Origin: Thermococcus piezophilus
GTDB lineage: Archaea > Methanobacteriota_B > Thermococci > Thermococcales > Thermococcaceae
Length of the DNA: 64,000 nucleotides
Direction of reading: 5' to 3'
Assembly: GCF_001647085.1 (NCBI RefSeq)
Contig: NZ_CP015520.1
Coordinates: 1,756,219 to 1,820,218 of the forward strand
Shown: positions 21,219-30,733 of the stretch, in pieces
How positions within the stretch are numbered: the first letter of the stretch is position 1
How the letters are laid out: the number at the start of each line of letters is the position of its first letter
Notes under the pieces: model-generated
The model's database searches: none
What the model was told of the DNA's origin: nothing
The model's input: only the letters and a program-made list of their open reading frames with translations
Position numbers and translations under genes: made by a program

Positions 21219-21650
21219 GTGAAGCATGTAATTCTTGGACCATTAAACCTGAGGCGCTTAGAAGCCTTTGGATTCGCGCTTATGGTAGTTGTTATTGTCT
21301 TGCTCTCAGTCAGCATCCTTGGAGTTTCATACCAGCTCCAGGAGGAGGTAGTAATACCGCCCGGGGATTATTACATATATGAAATCCAAGGTTACGAGTG
21401 GAGTATGGTCTATTTCTCAATAACCTCCGATAATCCTGTGACGATATGTATCACAGACGACACCGGCCTCAGCATGCTAGAATCCGGGAGGGGTGCCCTC
21501 TGCTTCTTTAAGGTAGATAACACGTACAGTCTGGAAAGGACCTGGAGATTCCCGAAGAACGGTTCCATGTACCTGGTCATGATGTCTGATTCAGCCGAGG
21601 GGCCCACCAAAGTTCAGTTTTTGGTAAGATTAGGGATTATTCCGTGGTGA
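21219..21650 (+). CDS. Membrane-anchored exported protein of unknown function
   Basis: 143 residues. One hydrophobic anchor (FGFALMVVVIVLLSVSILGV, about residues 18-37) is followed by an outside beta-rich domain with a Cys pair (ICITDDTG and ALCFFK). Not recognised. It begins with GTG behind GGGAGGT, with a TATA-like CTTTAAATAGG at about 21179-21189. It stands alone between the EamA gene and tRNA-Thr. A disulphide in the extracellular domain is plausible. Confidence 0.7.
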   Translation: MKHVILGPLNLRRLEAFGFALMVVVIVLLSVSILGVSYQLQEEVVIPPGDYYIYEIQGYEWSMVYFSITSDNPVTICITDDTGLSMLESGRGALCFFKVDNTYSLERTWRFPKNGSMYLVMMSDSAEGPTKVQFLVRLGIIPW

Positions 21651-21750
21651 GCAATAAAAGCCTTCAAATAACAGGAGCCGTTTCATGGAGGATGCCGTTT
21701 TGGTGAGGCTTTCAATTGAGAAATGGCCTGAGAAGTGGGAAGGGTGGTTG

Positions 21751-21827
21751 TGGAGCCGGGAGCGGGATTTGAACCCGCGACCTGCGGATTACGAGTCCGC
21801 CGCCCTGCCGAGCTAGGCTACCCCGGC
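21751..21827 (-). tRNA. tRNA-Thr (CGU anticodon)
   Basis: On the minus strand the 77-nt cloverleaf has acceptor strands GCCGGGG/TCCCGGC (one G-U pair), the anticodon stem GCGGA/TCCGC with loop CTCGTAA giving anticodon CGT, and the T arm GCGGGTTCAAATCCCGC. The CCA end is encoded (21751-21753). No intron. A TATA box (TTTATAA, 21854-21860) lies about 27 bp upstream of the 5' end. Confidence 0.97.
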
Positions 21828-21867
21828 ACCCGATGTTAAGGGCTTCGGAGACATTTATAAGTTTTTC

Positions 21868-22683
21868 TCAGGGAGTCCCAAAGAGATTGTTGACGAGCTG
21901 GCTCCAGTGCTGAGGGGCGGCAGCGAGGAAGAGGGCGATGACGCCGATGAAGAAACTGACCAGTGTCAGCCGTTTTAGATAAGAGAGCTCCAGCCTGCAC
22001 AGGATGGCCGGGAGCTTTGGAGAATAGCCCACGAGGAGCCTTGAAACGATTCCCGCAAGGAGCATCCCTGTGACTATATCATAAATCCAGTGGTGGCCGA
22101 GGAGGAGCGTGGCAAAGGGTATTAACGAGTTGATGGCTATGATAGTCGCGCCTGTCTTCTCCTTTCTGTACTTCCAGAGGGTGATTATGTTCACCATGGC
22201 GAAGGTGTTATGGAGAGAAGGCAGAACGAACTCCTGCCTCGTCAGATAGTTATTCTCGGATATGTAGCCTGGAAGGTTGTAGACCAGATGTGGTGCGTGG
22301 ACATGGAAGAGGATGTATATCACTCCAGCCACGGAATAGGAGAGCAGATATCGAATAAAGAGCTCGTCCGATGTCTCCAAATCCCTTTTGTAAAGGAGTA
22401 GATATGCAACGACGAGAGCGATTGACCCTGAGAAGCCCAGGTAATAAACTGCCTCAAGGAGCCAGTATATGAGAGGAACACTTTTTGTAAACCCCACAAG
22501 GCTAACCACAAAATCCCTGGAGGTGAACGGAAGCTTCAAGAGATAATCGGTCAAATCAACGCTATACCTGCCGAGAAAGCCGTAGGCAAGTCCAAATAAG
22601 AGCCATCCGAAGTAGCTCAGAAAGAACGAGTTTAGCCTAACGAGAACCTCCCAGTCATTGACAAGCTCTCGCACTTTTAACAT
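21868..22683 (-). CDS. PAP2-superfamily membrane phosphatase/transferase
   Basis: 271 residues with about six membrane helices. The active-site histidines appear in VLPSLHNTFAM (family PSxH) and LLLGHHWIYDIVTGML (family H-x3-D), the arrangement of the PAP2_3/inositol-phosphotransferase-like branch, which acts on lipid phosphates at the outer membrane face. The substrate is probably a lipid or polyprenyl phosphate. The start ATG 22683 lies behind GGAGGGA; an upstream extension of the frame is not supported. Confidence 0.85.
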   Translation of the reverse strand: MLKVRELVNDWEVLVRLNSFFLSYFGWLLFGLAYGFLGRYSVDLTDYLLKLPFTSRDFVVSLVGFTKSVPLIYWLLEAVYYLGFSGSIALVVAYLLLYKRDLETSDELFIRYLLSYSVAGVIYILFHVHAPHLVYNLPGYISENNYLTRQEFVLPSLHNTFAMVNIITLWKYRKEKTGATIIAINSLIPFATLLLGHHWIYDIVTGMLLAGIVSRLLVGYSPKLPAILCRLELSYLKRLTLVSFFIGVIALFLAAAPQHWSQLVNNLFGTP

Positions 22684-22828
22684 GGTATTCCCTCCAGTGG
22701 TGAGATATTTAACTCTTTCTCTATTGATACGGAACACACCCTTGAATTGGTCGCCCCCCACCCCTCTATCGGCCACTTGGGGTTCAAACCTTAAAAATCC
22801 TCCTGGCAACGTTACAGTGGTGGTCTCA

Positions 22829-23275
22829 ATGGAAATTCCTGGCTACGGCAAAATAGAAGCTGAAACTGTAGTGTTCGACCTCAACGGGACCCTTGGATCG
22901 GCTGGAAAAGTGGACGATGAGGTAAAGCACCTCCTGGAGAGGCTTGCCGACAGGTACACCGTTGTAATACTAAGTGCGGACACCTTCGGGACGCTGGAGG
23001 AAGAGTTCAAAGGCCTCCCCGTCAGGGTTGAGAGGATTAAAGACGGAAGCGAGAAGCTCCAAAAAGCTATGAGCTACGGCTCCTACATAGCCGTCGGTAA
23101 TGGAAACAACGACGTAGCAATGCTGGAGAGCGCCGAGCTGGCCTTCTGCGTCATAGGTCCAGAGGGGGCCACAATAGACGCCCTACTCGCGAGCGATATC
23201 GTAGTTACCGATGTCAAAGATGCGATAGCTATGCTCCTCAACGAGAAGAAACTCATCGCGACGCTGAGAGGGTAA
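22829..23275 (+). CDS. HAD-family soluble P-type-ATPase-like phosphatase
   Basis: 148 residues. Motif I is VVFDLNGTLG: the nucleophile Asp is present while the usual second Asp is Asn, as in the soluble P-type-ATPase-like group. Motif II is ILSADTFG and motif IV is AVGNGNNDVAML. There is no cap domain and no membrane helix, so it resembles an isolated phosphorylation domain of a P-type ATPase. Substrate unknown. The ATG at 22829 follows GTGGTGGT. The next gene starts 3 bp after the stop, so the two form an operon. Confidence 0.85.
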   Translation: MEIPGYGKIEAETVVFDLNGTLGSAGKVDDEVKHLLERLADRYTVVILSADTFGTLEEEFKGLPVRVERIKDGSEKLQKAMSYGSYIAVGNGNNDVAMLESAELAFCVIGPEGATIDALLASDIVVTDVKDAIAMLLNEKKLIATLRG

Positions 23276-23278
23276 GGC

Positions 23279-23893
23279 ATGTACAGAACGCTAAAGGGCA
23301 TAGGCACAGCCGAGTTAGTCGTTAAGAAGTCCGTCTTCATAGGCTACGCTTCACCTGCCAGCTCTGAGGAAGAAGCAAAATCCTTCATAGGGAAGATAAA
23401 GGCCCACCACAGCGACGCCACCCACAATGTCTCGGCGTATCTGATAAACGACGGGAAGAACTTTGCTGTCCGCTATGACGACGACGGCGAGCCTAAAGGC
23501 TCTGCCGGAAAGCCCGTTCTCAAGGTCATCCAGAACAAAGGCCTGAGCAACGTCGTTGTCGTTGTTACGCGCTACTTCGGCGGCATAAAGCTCGGCTACG
23601 GCAGGCTTGTTAAGGCCTACAGCGAAGCAGCTAGTTTGGCCATAGAAAACGCAGGGATAGTCGAAGTCTATGAGACAGAGCGCTTTGAGGTTGTTTTTTC
23701 CTACAGTCTCTACCAGGCCGTCAGAGAGACTGTCGAGGGAAACGGCGGGAAGGTGGTTGGCGAGGATTACGGTGAGCTGGTGAAATTCATCGTGGAGACG
23801 AGAAAAGGTGAGGCCGAACCGCTGATGGAGCTTCTGACTGAAAAGACGCGCGGGAGGGTTAGACTAAGGCCCCTCTTCATGAGGAGCGTTTAG
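23279..23893 (+). CDS. IMPACT/YigZ family protein
   Basis: 204 residues. The N-terminal UPF0029 domain carries the family signatures FAVRYDDDGEPKGSAGKP and VVTRYFGGIKLGYGRLVKAY; the C-terminal half is the DUF1949 ferredoxin-like domain. Eukaryotic IMPACT modulates GCN2; the prokaryotic role is uncertain, and ribosome- or RNA-related functions have been suggested. Length is normal. The 3' end overlaps the convergent helical-repeat gene by 30 bp. Confidence 0.9.
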   Translation: MYRTLKGIGTAELVVKKSVFIGYASPASSEEEAKSFIGKIKAHHSDATHNVSAYLINDGKNFAVRYDDDGEPKGSAGKPVLKVIQNKGLSNVVVVVTRYFGGIKLGYGRLVKAYSEAASLAIENAGIVEVYETERFEVVFSYSLYQAVRETVEGNGGKVVGEDYGELVKFIVETRKGEAEPLMELLTEKTRGRVRLRPLFMRSV

Positions 23894-24743
23894 ACTCAGG
23901 AGCCGCCTCACTCTGTCCAACAGGTACCAGGTAAGTGCCACCGTAAGGGGTCTTCTAACGGCGTAGAACGTAACGCCTTCTTCAATTTTTACTGCCTTCA
24001 GCTTGTACAGGTAAGGGTGTACTACTCGCGATTTCAGGATTTCCTTCTCATACTTCAAGTGGGCTTCTATGACCAGGTCGAAGGAGTTTTCCTCCGCCGA
24101 TTCATAGCGCCTCTTCAGTGTCTCGGCGAATTCCCAACAGGTGGTTACCCCTTTCTCCAGCTCCTCGGGAAAGAGCCTATCCTCTATGACCTTTCTTCGC
24201 CCCTTTCCGCTCATGGCCCGGCAGGCCTCTGCAACGATATCCCACTCCTCAAGGTCACACGCAGTGTTTATAACCATCTCCAGCCTCCAGTCCCTGTTTG
24301 AACGTCCCTTTATGTGCCTCGCCCGCTGGAGGGCCAGAATCAGCGCGTCACGGGCAAGCTTTGAGTTCTCTTTTCCGGCACACCTCGCAATGTCCGGGAG
24401 AGCCTCCACCTTACTCTCTGGCTTTATAAGAACTTGGTGTCTCTCAAAGGACGTCTCCGCTCTTTCCAGACTGTACGAATCTAGATACTCCTTGAAAACG
24501 TGCCATCTTGCCCAATCGACGGAGTCCCCCACCAGGATGTCCACCACAACCAGTGCTTTCCTAAGATCGCCCCGCCGGGCGAAGTCCGCTGCAATCTTCA
24601 CCCCCAAGAGAGACCAGTTCCTCGCTCGCATAGTCCGGAGGGAGTTCCCGTATCTTGGCGAGAGCCTCTTCGAACCTTCCACGCTCCACAAGGCTGTAGA
24701 TTACACAGTACACCTCGGGTCCAGGGATGCTCTGCACGGTCAT
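23864..24743 (-). pseudogene. Helical-repeat hypothetical protein, one frameshift
   Basis: Starting at ATG 24743 the text is MTVQSIPGPEVYCVIYSLVE, then RGRFEEALAKIREL and SEELVSLG. At the CCCCC run near 24605 the frame must shift to continue VKIAADFARRGDLRKALVVV through to ALTWYLLDRVRRLLSLN at 23864. The restored protein is about 290 residues of paired amphipathic helices, like TPR or other alpha-solenoid scaffolds. Unrecognised. The homopolymer position makes a sequencing error plausible. Ends inside the yigZ-type gene on the other strand. Confidence 0.6.
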
Positions 24744-24766
24744 GGGCTGGGGATGACCATCTGGAG

Positions 24767-27461
24767 TTAAAAATCTTGCCCTTTATTGGGTTGTTTAAGT
24801 AATCTCTCCCACACCCTTCTCGCTATCCACTTATCGAGGAACTCATTGAAGGTGCCGCACTTGGACGAGAGAACGCAGACGGAGCAGCCGTCTTTGCATT
24901 CGCAGCCCTTCAGGTGCCATAAACTCTTCTCCATCAGTTTTTCGGCGTTTTCGTAGAGTATTGGCGCCAGCCCAGCGCTGAACTCATTGCCGTCGTAGAT
25001 AAACACCACTGGCTTCCCTACGTGGGGGGATGGGAAAGCTCGCGTAGCTGTAGCCGCCAAGCTCCCTCGAATCCACGTAGGTGAAGATGGGGGCTATCTT
25101 TATCATGTTGTGCTCTATGGCGTGTAACGCAGAGCCTACCCCGTCCTTGCTGTCCATCATCTTCTTTATCGCGAAGGCGAGCTCCTTGTCTTAAATGTTG
25201 AAGCGCTGGAGGGCATCATCAATCGCCTTCCTGATGTAGTGGCTCGTCGCTCCTAACAGCTCGGGGAAGAGCTTCCTCCTGTCGAGGTTCTCGTAGAGGG
25301 CGAAGGTGATGTTTTCTTTTTCCTTCTCCGCCGCCACTCTGAAGAACTCGTTGAACCCCTCGTGGGGAATTTCCCGAATCCAGTCCGGGAAGACGAGCCA
25401 TATGCCCTCGGTCTCAAACTCCCCCTCTAGGGGTTTTTCAAACTCGACTCTGGCAAAGCGTTCCCAGTTGAGTATGGAGAAGTCCTCCTCAGTTTCAACC
25501 CTCTGGCCGCTTACAGGAGAATGTATCTCCCCGCGGAGGATTCCCTCCTTCCTGAGCTTCATCAGCTCAGCGGCGTAGTTTTCAACGTCCCTGCCCTTAA
25601 CCGCAAAGCCCGTGTAAACGTGCCTGACCCTAAGCCTGCCCAGATGAACCTCTGTCCCCTTGTAAGACTTACTCTCGTAAACTTCGAGCCTCTCGATGTC
25701 CTCCCCCTTGCTCGCGAAGGTCTCAACGTCCCAGAGGCGGTTGAGTCTCTTGGCGAAGACGAAGTGGAACTTGCCGAGGCTCAATCGGTCCTTCGCCATG
25801 TAGAGCTCTCCCCTCGAGAAGTAGGCCATACCCAGAAGGAGGGAGCGGTGGTACTCGGCCGTATCAACCTCCTCAATTACGTAGCCCTTGAGCTTGAGCC
25901 AGTTGATGAAGCGGAGAAGCTCACCCATGTCCCGTTTTTCCACGAGCTTGGCTCTTATCCACGGCTCGTCTATGAGCAGGAAGAAGCTCTCGTCGCTCGC
26001 CGTTCTAAGTGAGGAATAACTAAGAGCTGGCCTCAGTGGCCTGACCTCGAGCTTTCCAAGCAGGGGGTTCTTTCTGAATGAGGCGAGCCTCTCGATGACG
26101 AGCTTTTCCGCAACCTTCCTCTCGAACTCGTCCAGCTCATCCCACTCAACCACTCCAACCTCGGTGAGGAGGTAGTGGATGTGCTTCTTCGCTATGTGCT
26201 CGTTCCACAGGTTGACAGGCATATACTCGATTATGCCCTTCTCAAGCTTCTCGACGAGCTCATCGACGTGCTCCTTGTAGTAATAGTCGACTCCGTTCTT
26301 CCTCAGGACGATACCGTTGATAGCCTCTCTGTCCGCTTTTCTCCCAGCCCTGCCAAAGCGCTGGATGAGCGAGAAGAGGCCGTCTGGTGGGATGCCATAG
26401 TTTATCACTGCGTCCAAATCACCGATGTCTATTCCCAGTTCGAGGGCGTTCGTGGTGAGTAGAACTAAAAGCCTTCCCTCCTTGAAGTCCCGCTCTATTT
26501 CCCAGCGGACGTTTTTTGGCAGTGTTCCCTTGTAGGTGCTCGTTTTCGTGAAAACTGGGGAGCCGAGCATGAAGCGCAGGAGCTTCTCGGTGCCCTTCCG
26601 TGAGTCGAAGAAGACTAGGGTTTTGATTCCTCTCCCCGCCAGCCTCTCGACGACCGCCCTGAGGAGCTGTCTCCCGTCGAGGTTCCTCGGCTCGAAGAGG
26701 ATTAGGTACCTCCTGGGAAAGGGGTTTGTGGCCTCCTCCACGACCTCGAACTTGGTTTTGAAGAGGTTTCCGGCAAACTCCTTCGGATTCCTGAGCGTCG
26801 CAGAGAGGGCTATTATCTGGGGTTTAACTCTGAGACGTTTCAGCCTGAAGGCCAGCCTGCGGAATAGGTAGGCAGTGTTGCTGCCGAAGACGCCGCGGTA
26901 TGCGTGAAGCTCATCAATGACGAGGTAGCAGAGGTTCCACAGGAGCCATTCATAGTCCCGCCACCTCCTCAGGGCGTTGTAGTAGAGCATGTCTGGAGTC
27001 GTGAATATCACGTTCGGCTTCTCGCGGGGTATCTTTCTCCTCTCCTCCCACGGGACGTCGCCAGTCAAGATACTCGCCGTCGGTATCTTTTCTGTGAGCC
27101 TGAAGAAGTAGAAGGCTTCGAGCGAGAACTTTTCATACTGGTTGTTGATAAGCGCGCGGGTGGGATAGATGAGAAGATACGTTGCGCGAGGATTCGAGAG
27201 GTAGGAGTCAAAGATGGCAAGCCTGAAGATTTCGCTCTTTCCGCTCGCAGTTGGAGTGGTTACCACGATGTTTTTGCTGGAGTAGAGCTTCTCCAGCGCC
27301 TCAACCTGGTGACGGTAGAGGGCGAATCCCAGCTCGTTAAGGAGGGCATTTATCTCACGGTGGTTGAACCGGAAATCCGAGAAATCACCTTTCCTCGATG
27401 AAAAAACGCTCACGTGGGCTATCTCGCCTTTGAGGTCTTTGAAGGCCTCGAATAGGCTCAT
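24767..27461 (-). pseudogene. DUF1998-type DEAD/H helicase (MrfA/Hrq1-like) with nonsense and frameshift
   Basis: From ATG 27461 an intact 756-residue frame carries VVTTPTASGKSE (Walker A), VIDELHAYRG (DEVH-like box), LSATLRN, LATTN-type TTNALELGIDIGD and QRFGRAGR (motif VI). It stops at 25191, but the same frame beyond the TAA continues DKELAFAIKKMMDSKDGVGS; then, after a shift near 25030, comes HVGKPVVFIYDGNEFSAG and the four-Cys zinc motif CECKDGCSVCVLSSKC to 24767. The complete protein would be about 895 residues. MrfA/Hrq1 enzymes act in DNA repair; the zinc domain lost here is essential in characterised members. The long intact helicase part suggests recent loss or sequencing error. Confidence 0.75.
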
Positions 27462-27521
27462 GGGTCAAACTACGTCGCAACTTTTTAAAGGCCTTCTCAG
27501 TAGGGTAGGGCGGTGGTGGGA

Positions 27522-29297
27522 ATGAGAATCGCGGTCATCGATTATGAGAAGTGCAACCCTGACAAGTGCGGGCACTTCCTGTGTGAGCGCGTCTGTCCAG
27601 TCAATCGAATGGGTGGCGAGGCTATAATCATCGACGAGGAGAACTACAGGCCCATAATTCAAGAGGCAAGCTGTACGGGCTGTGGAATCTGCGTTCACAA
27701 GTGCCCGTTCAACGCGATAACCATTGTGAACCTCCCGGAGGAGCTTGAAGAGGGCTGCGTGCACCGCTATGGCGTCAATGCATTCGTCCTCTATCGCCTG
27801 CCGGTCGTCAAGGAAGGTATGGTCGTCGGAATCCTTGGTCCAAACGGAACCGGTAAGACCACCGCGGTCAAGATACTCGCCGGCCAGCTCCTCCCAAACC
27901 TCTGCGGCGACAACGACAGCTGGGACAACGTTATTAGGGCCTTCCGCGGCAACGAGCTCCAGACCTACTTTGAGAGGCTGAAAAACAAAGAGATTAGACC
28001 TGTTGTCAAGCCCCAGTACGTCGATTTAATCCCCAAGGCAGTGAAGGGCAAGGTGAGGGACTTACTCAAGAGGGCAGACGAGATTGGAGCATTTGATGAA
28101 GTTGTTGATGAGCTCGAGCTCAGGAACGTCCTCGACAGGAACATAGATCAGCTAAGCGGTGGTGAGATTCAGAGGGTTGCAATAGCCGCGGCTCTGCTCA
28201 GGAATGCACACTTCTACTTCTTTGACGAACCCTCCAGCTACCTCGATATAAGGCAGCGTCTCAAGGTCGCGAGGATAATAAGGAAGCTTGCCGACTCAGG
28301 AAAGGCCGTCTTAACTGTCGAGCACGACCTGGCGGTTCTCGACTACCTGAGCGACATAGTCCACGTCGTCTACGGTAAGCCTGGCGCTTACGGTATCTTC
28401 TCCCAGCCGAAGGGAACGAGGAACGGCATCAACGAATTCCTCAGGGGCTATTTAAGAGACGAGAACGTTAGATTTAGGCCCTATGAGATACGCTTCACCA
28501 AGTCCAGCGATAGGCAGAGCCAGGCGAGCGAGATACTCGTTGAGTACCAGCGCCTCGTCAAGGACTACGGTGGGTTCAGACTGGAGGCCGAGCCGGGGAC
28601 GCTCTACATGGGTGAAGTTGTTAGCATCGTCGGCCCGAACGGTATCGGTAAGACCACCTTCGTGAAAATGCTGGCCGGAGTGGAGAAGCCCACAGAGGGC
28701 GAGGTCGACTGGGAGCTCAAGGTCAGCTACAAGCCCCAGTACATCAAGGCAGACTATGAGGAAACGGTTTACGACCTTTTGAGCAAGATCGACGCCTCAA
28801 AGCTCCTCAGCAACTTCTACAAGACCGAGCTGTTAAACCCGCTGAGCATTCCAGACCTCTACGACAAGCAGGTGAACGAGCTGAGCGGTGGAGAGCTGCA
28901 GAGGGTCGCTATAACTGCGGCGCTCATACGTGATGCCGACCTCTATTTGCTCGACGAGCCCTCAGCCTACCTCGACGTCGAGCAACGCTTGGCCGTATCA
29001 AGGGCGATAAGGCACCTCATGGAGAAAGAAGGAAAGACTGCCCTCGTAGTAGAGCACGACGTCCTCATGATAGACTACATAAGCGACAGGATAATGGTCT
29101 TTGAGGGAGAGCCTGGCAAGTACGGTAAGGCTCTGCCGCCGACAGGAATGCGCGAGGGCATGAACCGCTTCCTGGCCAGTGTGGGAGTAACCTTCAGACG
29201 CGATCCGGATACTGGAAGGCCGAGGGCCAACAAGGAAGGAAGCGTCAAGGACAGGGAGCAGAAGGAGATGGGAGAGTACTACTACGTCTCTCTCTGA
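27522..29297 (+). CDS. ABCE1/Rli1 ribosome-recycling ATPase
   Basis: 591 residues. The N-terminal two-[4Fe-4S] domain (CNPDKCGHFLCERVCPVNRMG and CTGCGICVHKCPF) precedes two ABC domains with Walker A GPNGTGKTT and GPNGIGKTT, signature motifs LSGGEIQRVAIA and LSGGELQRVAIT, and Walker B FFDEPSSYLD and LLDEPSAYLD. It splits terminated 70S ribosomes together with aRF1/Pelota. ATG 27522 behind GGTGGTGGG is preferred to an in-frame GTG three codons upstream. A TATA-like CTTTTTAAAGG lies at about 27480-27490. Full length. Confidence 0.97.
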   Translation: MRIAVIDYEKCNPDKCGHFLCERVCPVNRMGGEAIIIDEENYRPIIQEASCTGCGICVHKCPFNAITIVNLPEELEEGCVHRYGVNAFVLYRLPVVKEGMVVGILGPNGTGKTTAVKILAGQLLPNLCGDNDSWDNVIRAFRGNELQTYFERLKNKEIRPVVKPQYVDLIPKAVKGKVRDLLKRADEIGAFDEVVDELELRNVLDRNIDQLSGGEIQRVAIAAALLRNAHFYFFDEPSSYLDIRQRLKVARIIRKLADSGKAVLTVEHDLAVLDYLSDIVHVVYGKPGAYGIFSQPKGTRNGINEFLRGYLRDENVRFRPYEIRFTKSSDRQSQASEILVEYQRLVKDYGGFRLEAEPGTLYMGEVVSIVGPNGIGKTTFVKMLAGVEKPTEGEVDWELKVSYKPQYIKADYEETVYDLLSKIDASKLLSNFYKTELLNPLSIPDLYDKQVNELSGGELQRVAITAALIRDADLYLLDEPSAYLDVEQRLAVSRAIRHLMEKEGKTALVVEHDVLMIDYISDRIMVFEGEPGKYGKALPPTGMREGMNRFLASVGVTFRRDPDTGRPRANKEGSVKDREQKEMGEYYYVSL

Positions 29298-29390
29298 TTC
29301 TGTGCTCTCTTCCTTTATTCTGCGGGGATTACTCTTTTTTTGGATATTAAAGTATTCAATACCTTTGGCCAACCAGTCTACCGAAACTTT
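29298..29390 (+). terminator. Probable T-rich terminator after ABCE1
   Basis: The 145 bp between ABCE1 and the next operon hold a run of seven T within CTCTTTTTTTGG (about 29329-29340), the usual archaeal intrinsic termination signal, and the start of the next promoter. No hairpin is needed or evident. Confidence 0.5.
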
Positions 29391-29437
29391 TTTAAATGGA
29401 GCCATCATATGTAATTTTAAAGTTACATATGTGGTGA
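29391..29437 (+). promoter_or_regulatory. Promoter with 26-bp palindromic operator (site 1)
   Basis: The TATA box TTTAAAT (29391-29397) is followed 8 bp later by CATATGTAA (29406-29414), an 8-bp spacer TTTTAAAG and TTACATATG (29423-29431): a perfect inverted repeat covering the expected transcription start. GTGGTGA then serves as ribosome site. Almost the same site at the same spacing precedes the DUF2202 operon (33093-33118). A repressor site is the natural reading; the ArsR-type protein at 34558 is the candidate regulator. Confidence 0.75.
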
Positions 29438-29442
29438 TTCGT

Positions 29443-29553
29443 ATGAAATTGATGTTGAAAACCAAAGGAATGACCCCTGACAGAGGTTTCCACATTGAAA
29501 CTCCAACAATTCCTACTCTTGGAACCATAAAATGCAAGGGGAGATGCCGTTGA
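29443..29553 (+). CDS. 36-residue peptide coupled to the DUF4405-like gene
   Basis: Reads MKLMLKTKGMTPDRGFHIE and ends GTIKCKGRCR. It has its own ribosome site (GTGGTGA at 29431) directly behind the palindromic promoter, and its stop overlaps the next ATG in a TGATG pattern (29551-29555). Basic, with two Cys in the C-terminal CKGRC. It may be a real small protein (metal-binding by Cys is possible) or a translated leader that couples expression of the membrane protein. No family recognised. Confidence 0.55.
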   Translation: MKLMLKTKGMTPDRGFHIETPTIPTLGTIKCKGRCR

Positions 29554-30266
29554 TGAAGTGGAAAGCGGCCCCGGCCTGGCTTAGGGGAATAATAGACCTC
29601 GCGCTAACGGTTGTTTTTATAGTGGTCATCATTTCTGGAATAGCCCTGTATTTAGCACCCTCTGGAAGGATAGCAGATACATTGGGCTGGACTTTCCTAG
29701 GGCTTGACAAGGACACGTGGACCAACACCCACACGTATTTCGGCTTTGCCATGGTAGGTCTCGTGGCGGCTCACCTGATAATAGGGTTTAAGAGCATGAT
29801 AACCATGCTCAGGATGGGCTTTAGGAAGACCAAGTGGAAGCCCATCGCTGCGCTGCTGCTCGTGTTCACCCTCCTAGCAGCGGGGTTCTACGCTTACGGC
29901 GCCTTAATCGTAGAGGAAGAGAACACGGAAGACACTGAGGGCACCCACGATTACTTGGACTATCTCCCGAACGAGACCATCAACACCACATACACCTACG
30001 TTGAAATCACCGGAACGATGCTCAAGAGCTATGCGCTACAACAGCTCGCGGATCTCTACGGCGTCCCTGCGGACGAGCTGGCCAAAGTCCTGAAGGAAGA
30101 CTATGGCATCGAAGCAGAACCCGATGAACTCCTTGAGACCATCGAGCTCAAGAATGGCCTAGATAGGGAGGTCTTCAAGGAAGAGCTCGCCGCGGCGATT
30201 GAGAAGCTTCTGGGTTTAAACAGCCCAGTTGAGGGAAACGAAACAGCTGAAGGAGGTGAAGGCTGA
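29553..30266 (+). CDS. DUF4405-like membrane protein with bis-histidine helix
   Basis: 237 residues. Three membrane helices (about residues 12-34, 58-80, 92-113) are followed by a long extracellular acidic domain rich in helices. Helix 2 carries His60 (NTHTYFG) and His74 (AAHLIIG), 14 apart, the spacing used by b-type haem ligands, and it matches the cytochrome-b-like DUF4405 pattern. I infer a membrane redox subunit; haem binding is not shown. ATG 29553 is chosen because it overlaps the upstream stop (TGATG) and follows GGGGAGATG. The stop overlaps the next ATG in the same way. Confidence 0.75.
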   Translation: MKWKAAPAWLRGIIDLALTVVFIVVIISGIALYLAPSGRIADTLGWTFLGLDKDTWTNTHTYFGFAMVGLVAAHLIIGFKSMITMLRMGFRKTKWKPIAALLLVFTLLAAGFYAYGALIVEEENTEDTEGTHDYLDYLPNETINTTYTYVEITGTMLKSYALQQLADLYGVPADELAKVLKEDYGIEAEPDELLETIELKNGLDREVFKEELAAAIEKLLGLNSPVEGNETAEGGEG

Positions 30267-30490
30267 TGGGCCCTTACATTCCCCGATATTTTTACTCCGA
30301 GACTCCCGGTTACGTTGAGTACGTGAACATAGCCCTGTGGCTCGTTCTCTTGGCAGTGGTCCTGTTCTCAATGTACTCCCTGCACAAGAACCTCGCAGCC
30401 ATAACGGAAGAGCTCAGGGGAATAAACCAGGTCGCGGCGGATCTTCGGGGACAGACCGCCGAGGTGGAGAAGATACTCGAAGAGGTGTGA
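30266..30490 (+). CDS. Small single-span membrane coiled-coil protein, copy 1
   Basis: 74 residues. A Tyr/Pro-rich N-terminus (PYIPRYFYSE) leads to one membrane helix (ALWLVLLAVVLFSMYSL) and a charged heptad-like coiled coil ending KILEEV. The last 55 residues align without gaps to the protein at 34857, with 19 identities counted by hand. It is translationally coupled to the DUF4405-like gene (TGATG). Likely a membrane-tethered assembly or regulatory subunit; no function known. Confidence 0.75.
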   Translation: MGPYIPRYFYSETPGYVEYVNIALWLVLLAVVLFSMYSLHKNLAAITEELRGINQVAADLRGQTAEVEKILEEV

Positions 30491-30733
30491 GCCCGACAAT
30501 GCCTATGGGCTTGTATCATTAACCCAGAGATGTGCTGGCACTTTTTTCTTTTCTCTTCGCTGATGAGGGCCGTTGAACATAGATAAACGTTGGCTAACAT
30601 TTTTTAACGATAAAGGACAAAATAGTCACGACGACCGCCCCAGGCTAAATAAGCATGAATTTACACTGACGATTTCGTGAAAAAAGCTTAAATAAGGCCT
30701 TTTTCATAGTAGCAGTCGAGGTGATGTACCGTG
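30491..30733 (+). promoter_or_regulatory. Terminator region and promoter of the CWB2 gene
   Basis: A T-rich stretch (CTTTTTTCTTTTC, 30541-30553) should end the preceding operon. The TATA-like AAAGCTTAAATAAGG (about 30683-30697) and the ribosome site GAGGTGAT (30719-30726) serve the gene at 30734. No palindrome like that at 29406 is present here, and no other gene is seen. Confidence 0.5.

Noticed and set aside
21678-21790. Short frame MEDAVLVRLSIEKWPEKWEG before tRNA-Thr
   Set aside because: It runs into the tRNA gene on the opposite strand, has no clear ribosome site, and its 3' half is just tRNA complement.
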